Below are positions 60,640 to 64,000 of a DNA stretch of 64,000 nucleotides, in pieces. The notes beneath the pieces were generated by a model, which had not been told where the DNA came from, ran no database searches, and was given only the letters and a program-made list of their open reading frames with translations. Source of the stretch: Coix lacryma-jobi var. lacryma-jobi (Eukaryota; Streptophyta; Magnoliopsida; Poales; Poaceae); assembly GCA_009763385.1 (NCBI GenBank), contig CM019831.1, positions 87,889,845-87,953,844 of the forward strand, given 5' to 3'. Positions within the stretch are counted from its first letter, which is position 1. The number at the start of each line of letters is the position of its first letter. Made by a program: the position numbers and the translations under genes.

Positions 60640-60905
60640 GACTGTCCGCGATCAGAGTCCCGGACTGTCCGCCGTTAAGTCCCGGACTATCCGCGACTAG
60701 GCGCCGGACCGTCCGCCGGCAAAAACACAGAAACCGAACTGTTCTGCAGGTCTGCTGGACAGGTCCCGGACTGTCCGCGGGTTTGTACCGTGGACTGTCT
60801 GCCGTTCACTTGACAGTGAACAGTCAGGAGACTGCGCCTGACTGACCTGGCCAACCCCGATCCCCGGACTGTCCGCCGCTGGCGGCGCGGACTGTCTGCG
60901 GATGA
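60640..60905 (-). repeat. GGACTGTCCG array in the E4 leader
   Basis: About nine CGGACTGTCCGC-like elements, some with one arm changed (GGACTATCCG, GGACCGTCCG), in the same location as the E1 array but with one central base different (T rather than A on the plus strand, the expected complement). Confidence 0.85.
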
Positions 60906-61754
60906 ACAGAGAGCAGAAAAACTGCTCGGGTCAAAAGGTAAATCAATCGAAACTTCACCAAATCAAAAGAGACTTCGATCAAACTTCTCCCTGGTGTTCC
61001 TCTACGTATTGGGGTGCTAATCCTAAGAAATCATCGCACCAATCCAAGTCAATCGATAGTAATCCGAGAAACACCGGAAAGGGGAAAAGAGGAAGAATGA
61101 ACACGAAATCAAACCGATCTATGGATTCGTGAGGTTAGAGAAGAATCCCTTCGGTAGAAAGAAGGGGCTCACGACCAAGAACAAATTGATTCAAGTGGAA
61201 TCGAAAATCATCTCGTGGAGAGAAAGAACAAAGCAAATCTCCAAGAGATGAAAAATCAAAACGTGAAGAACACAAAACACGATTTGATTTCAGCCGAAAT
61301 TCCTCCACACGAGGAGACAACGAGAATACGTTCTCGTTTCCTCAAAGATCCAAATACACAGAGGTATGATTCCCGTCTCTGCGGATCGCTTGCAGCGAGG
61401 TATGATTAGAACCTAAGCGAGGGCTAGAGAGAGAGAGCTCAGGAACAAATGACTGCAAGGATAGAGGGAGAGGAGGGGTGCCTCTCTTATTTATAGCCTA
61501 AAACAATAATCCCCTTACTACCCCTAGATACTTGAGCGAAATGGCCAACCCTAGGGGTATCCCGATGCAACTCTGCTGATAGTTGATCTGACGGCCACGC
61601 GCCTTCCTCATCCGTAGCTTCGCCTCGACGCAAGCCTCAGGATGCCGCCACGTGCTGCCCAATCGACCGCCGCGCCTACCTCGTGGATAGCCTCGCCTCC
61701 GCGCCAGCCTCTCCACGCCACCACGCGTCGACCGTCCTTTTTGCGGACCTCCCC

Positions 61755-62005
61755 CCGGTTTTGAGGCCGAAACCGGGAAACCTGGGCCTTCCCCCGGTTT
61801 TGAGGCTGAAACCGGGAAACCTGTCCTCAAGCTGAGTTTTGTGGCCCAAACTCAGAAACCCGCGCGCCCAGGTTTTGAGGCCCAAACCTGGAAACCATCC
61901 TCGCCGAGTTTTGAGGCCCAAACTCGGAAACCGGCCACCCCGAGTTTTGAGGCCCAAACTCGGAAACCGTCGAGGGTAGCTTTTCGAGGCTCAGCTACCG
62001 AACCC
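61755..62005 (-). repeat. Hairpin-module array in U3 of the E4 LTR (best preserved)
   Basis: Seven consecutive modules, each with perfectly paired arms: CCCGGTTT/AAACCGGG twice, CTGAGTTT/AAACTCAG, CCAGGTTT/AAACCTGG, CCGAGTTT/AAACTCGG twice, and finally GGTAGCT/AGCTACC. The loops (TGAGGCCC, TGAGGCCG, TGTGGCCC) and the tail GAAACC stay nearly constant while the stems change on both sides together. Confidence 0.9.
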
Positions 62006-62385
62006 ATGCCGTAGACGGGATGTGGTTCGCACACCCCGAGTTCCAGCACCGATGCCGGAGCATGTCCAGCCTCCACGCCGGGCAACCTCCCGACTCGGCC
62101 GATGCACCACACATCCCCATGTACTCTTGCTTGTCAACGCCACGTGCCAGCTACCACAGCTGATCCTCACGTCTCCTGGTCCGTCGGTCCAAGCTCCACG
62201 TCCGCCCTTCACCGCTCCCGGTGCGTCGGCACGACACGTCCCTACTTGACCTTCACCTCACCTTCGACCACTGCCCGAGCTCCGCACCTGCACATCAACA
62301 CAGCCAAGAGACATGTTGCCCGTTGATCGATCACTCATCACTCAGGAAGGGAACCACAAGGGCACATATCAACCTTGTGTTCTGA

Positions 62386-63970
62386 ATCTCCCCCTTGATG
62401 AGTGCATCGTCAACTCATAGTATCCGTAACCAGAATAGAAAAAAGCAGAATTAGATAGAAGGAGAAAAAACTCACTCGAAATGTCCAAAAGCCAGAGACA
62501 AGGCCAAAAAAGAACAATTCGAGATAAGCGAAGCTTGGTCCCCAAAGACATGGGCAACGGTTCGACACAACCAAGCAAAAGATCGGAGCAACAACTCATC
62601 AGAAGCAAAACTCGATCAAAATGAGAGCACAAAACTTGGTTCCCAAAGACATGGGCAACGGCTCGATGCAACCAAGTCAGAAACAAGCTAGTCCTCAAGA
62701 AAAGGCAAGATGGGCTCAACACCACTAGCTGGAAGCTTATAACTCAAAACAGGCAGAAAAACTCCCCCTTACTCAAAGAACTGCCCCTCAACAAGTGAAG
62801 CATAAGTTGCAAATTGTCACCACAGAAAATCGAAATCTCATCTTTGAAAACATTCTCCCCCTTGGGGGCAATTTGCAAACAAAAGAGAGGGGAAAGAGCT
62901 CAAGAAAGTCGAACGGAGCTAGGTCATGCCTATCGGAGTTAAGCACATGCACATGAGTCAAAAATGCATGTTAGCAGCTTCAGGTATATACTCAAAAGAG
63001 TGAAAGAATGCTCTAATGAGTGCTGATCCGACTACCTAGCAACATACACAAGTGCTAGCAAAGGCTCAAACTGATCACCGAAGACAAGATATGAATGCAT
63101 AAGCCTAGTGAGCAGTTTAAAGCCATTCAGAAAGGGTGTTCACCATCAAATTAGCACTAAGCATATATAGATAGGAAGTCAAACAAGTGCTAAACATGTA
63201 TGTAAGGTGAACTACCCCTAACAAAGTTCAACCATCATGCTATAGAGAGAAATATAAACTTGTGTTTTTAGATTTTATCGGAGATATTTGCAGCGGTTTT
63301 TACACAAGTTTAAATTCAGCATGTGATTGCGAGAGGTTGAAAGCTTGTCATTGCCTAACTTTTCAACCGTGCTAAGTCTATGCATATGCAATCAGGAGCT
63401 TAAAGCAACGGTTTCGGTCTTACACTACACGGCTCAAGTTTAACTCAAGGTGCTATGAGAAATAGTCTCGATACCGTGATGTGCTGACAAAGCAATCCCA
63501 TCTCGATCTTACCAATTCACTAAAACTTGGTTCATTTTAAGCATATTATGAACAGTCCAAGCAAGTGAATGACTCAGAACTAGAGACATAGCAACCTAGC
63601 ATATATGTAATAGCTCAAGAGACTTCAACATATCCTACACATGCTAGTTGCCAAACTCAATGGAGAACATATATCAAATTTTAAGTTCATTAAGCATGAT
63701 CATCATTCTGAAAAAATAGCTAGGCTCACAAGATGTATCAGTGATCAAAGAGAGCCTAAGCTACAAGCATCATCATATATCATCGAAGCATACACTAATC
63801 AGAGCATAAGTTCATTCTAAGGAATATAGACATGAAGCTTGAAATAAAAGGTGTATGCATGATGAAGTCAGAATCGGAGCCAAAGAAGAAAAACAGAAAG
63901 ACTCAAGACCCAAAAACAAAAAGGATCAGAAAGTCAGATTATAGTACACCAAGCAAAATGTTTCCCCCAT
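62386..63970 (-). other. E4 internal 3' noncoding region
   Basis: Corresponds to 5,481-6,982 of E1 in reverse complement. No coding sequence. PPT-like CTCCCCCTT runs appear near 62,762 and 62,853, in addition to the true PPT at about 62,386-62,396. Confidence 0.82.
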
Positions 63971-64000
63971 CTAAAAGGGGAAACACACACCAAGCTCACC
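63971..64000 (-). pseudogene. E4 gag-pol C-terminus, continuing beyond the window
   Basis: The last nine codons of the polyprotein and the stop TAG, matching E1 and E2 (GELGVCFPF). Integrity of the rest is not visible. Confidence 0.75.

Larger units (their letters stand above)
60395..62385 (-). repeat. E4 3' LTR (family A, 1,991 bp)
   Basis: Starts TGAAGGACCG on the plus strand. It ends at TCTGA before the PPT complement ATCTCCCCCTTGATG, so the terminal dinucleotide of the element is TC rather than TG. It interrupts the first zinc knuckle of E2 gag. The leader array lies at 60,640-60,905, the TATA box near 61,490 and the hairpin array at 61,755-62,005. Confidence 0.88.

Noticed and set aside
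60640..60905. CRISPR-like look of short palindromic repeats with spacers
   Set aside because: Spacing is irregular, the units vary, and the array lies within a plant LTR next to a retrotransposon polyprotein. No cas genes are near.

Overview
This window is plant nuclear DNA, almost certainly from a grass. The evidence is one intron-rich host gene embedded in nested Ty1/copia LTR retrotransposons, plus Stowaway, hAT and Mutator-type miniature elements of the kinds common in grasses. The tribe (Andropogoneae: sorghum, sugarcane, Miscanthus or maize relatives) is a guess from repeat style and is not proven. I found no prokaryotic genes, rRNA, tRNA or CRISPR array.

The only host gene I can support is on the minus strand, with its start codon at 23,923 and its stop at 12,213. 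It encodes a bifunctional mRNA-capping enzyme: an N-terminal RNA 5'-triphosphatase and a C-terminal GTP-RNA guanylyltransferase. I resolved 17 coding exons that join in frame to 676 codons, plus a probable intron in the 5' UTR. One intron appears to be GC-AG. The introns hold at least seven miniature transposons, four of which have clear target-site duplications.

The left flank (1-11,190) is retrotransposon debris. E1 (family A, plus strand) is a decayed copia element whose 3' LTR ends inside the LTR of an older relative, E5. E5 has an in-frame internal deletion and then switches at about 10,575 into the 3' end of a different copia lineage.

The centre (26,209-36,618) holds F, a nearly intact family B copia element: 5' LTR, PBS, long gag, pol with frame breaks, PPT, and a 3' LTR cut short by a CACTA-type terminus. 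A poorly classified 4.8 kb stretch follows. Next comes a family B solo LTR (41,430-43,525) with a perfect 5-bp target duplication, sitting in the same 36-bp flank as the left end of F.

The right flank (44,549-64,000) is a nested stack, all on the minus strand: a family B LTR fragment, broken by E3 (family A), broken by E2, which in turn contains two solo LTRs of other families and is broken by E4. E4 runs off the window.

No wholly new biological system is evident. The most unusual signals are in the LTRs. The upstream half of family A LTRs carries a tandem array of hairpin modules whose stems differ from module to module but stay self-complementary. A second array of GGAC/GTCC palindromes lies in the transcribed leader. 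Family B LTRs carry a similar GGAC/GTCC array upstream of their TATA box. Both families also encode a Gag with two widely spaced CCHC zinc knuckles and have a splice-acceptor-like motif at the gag/pol boundary.
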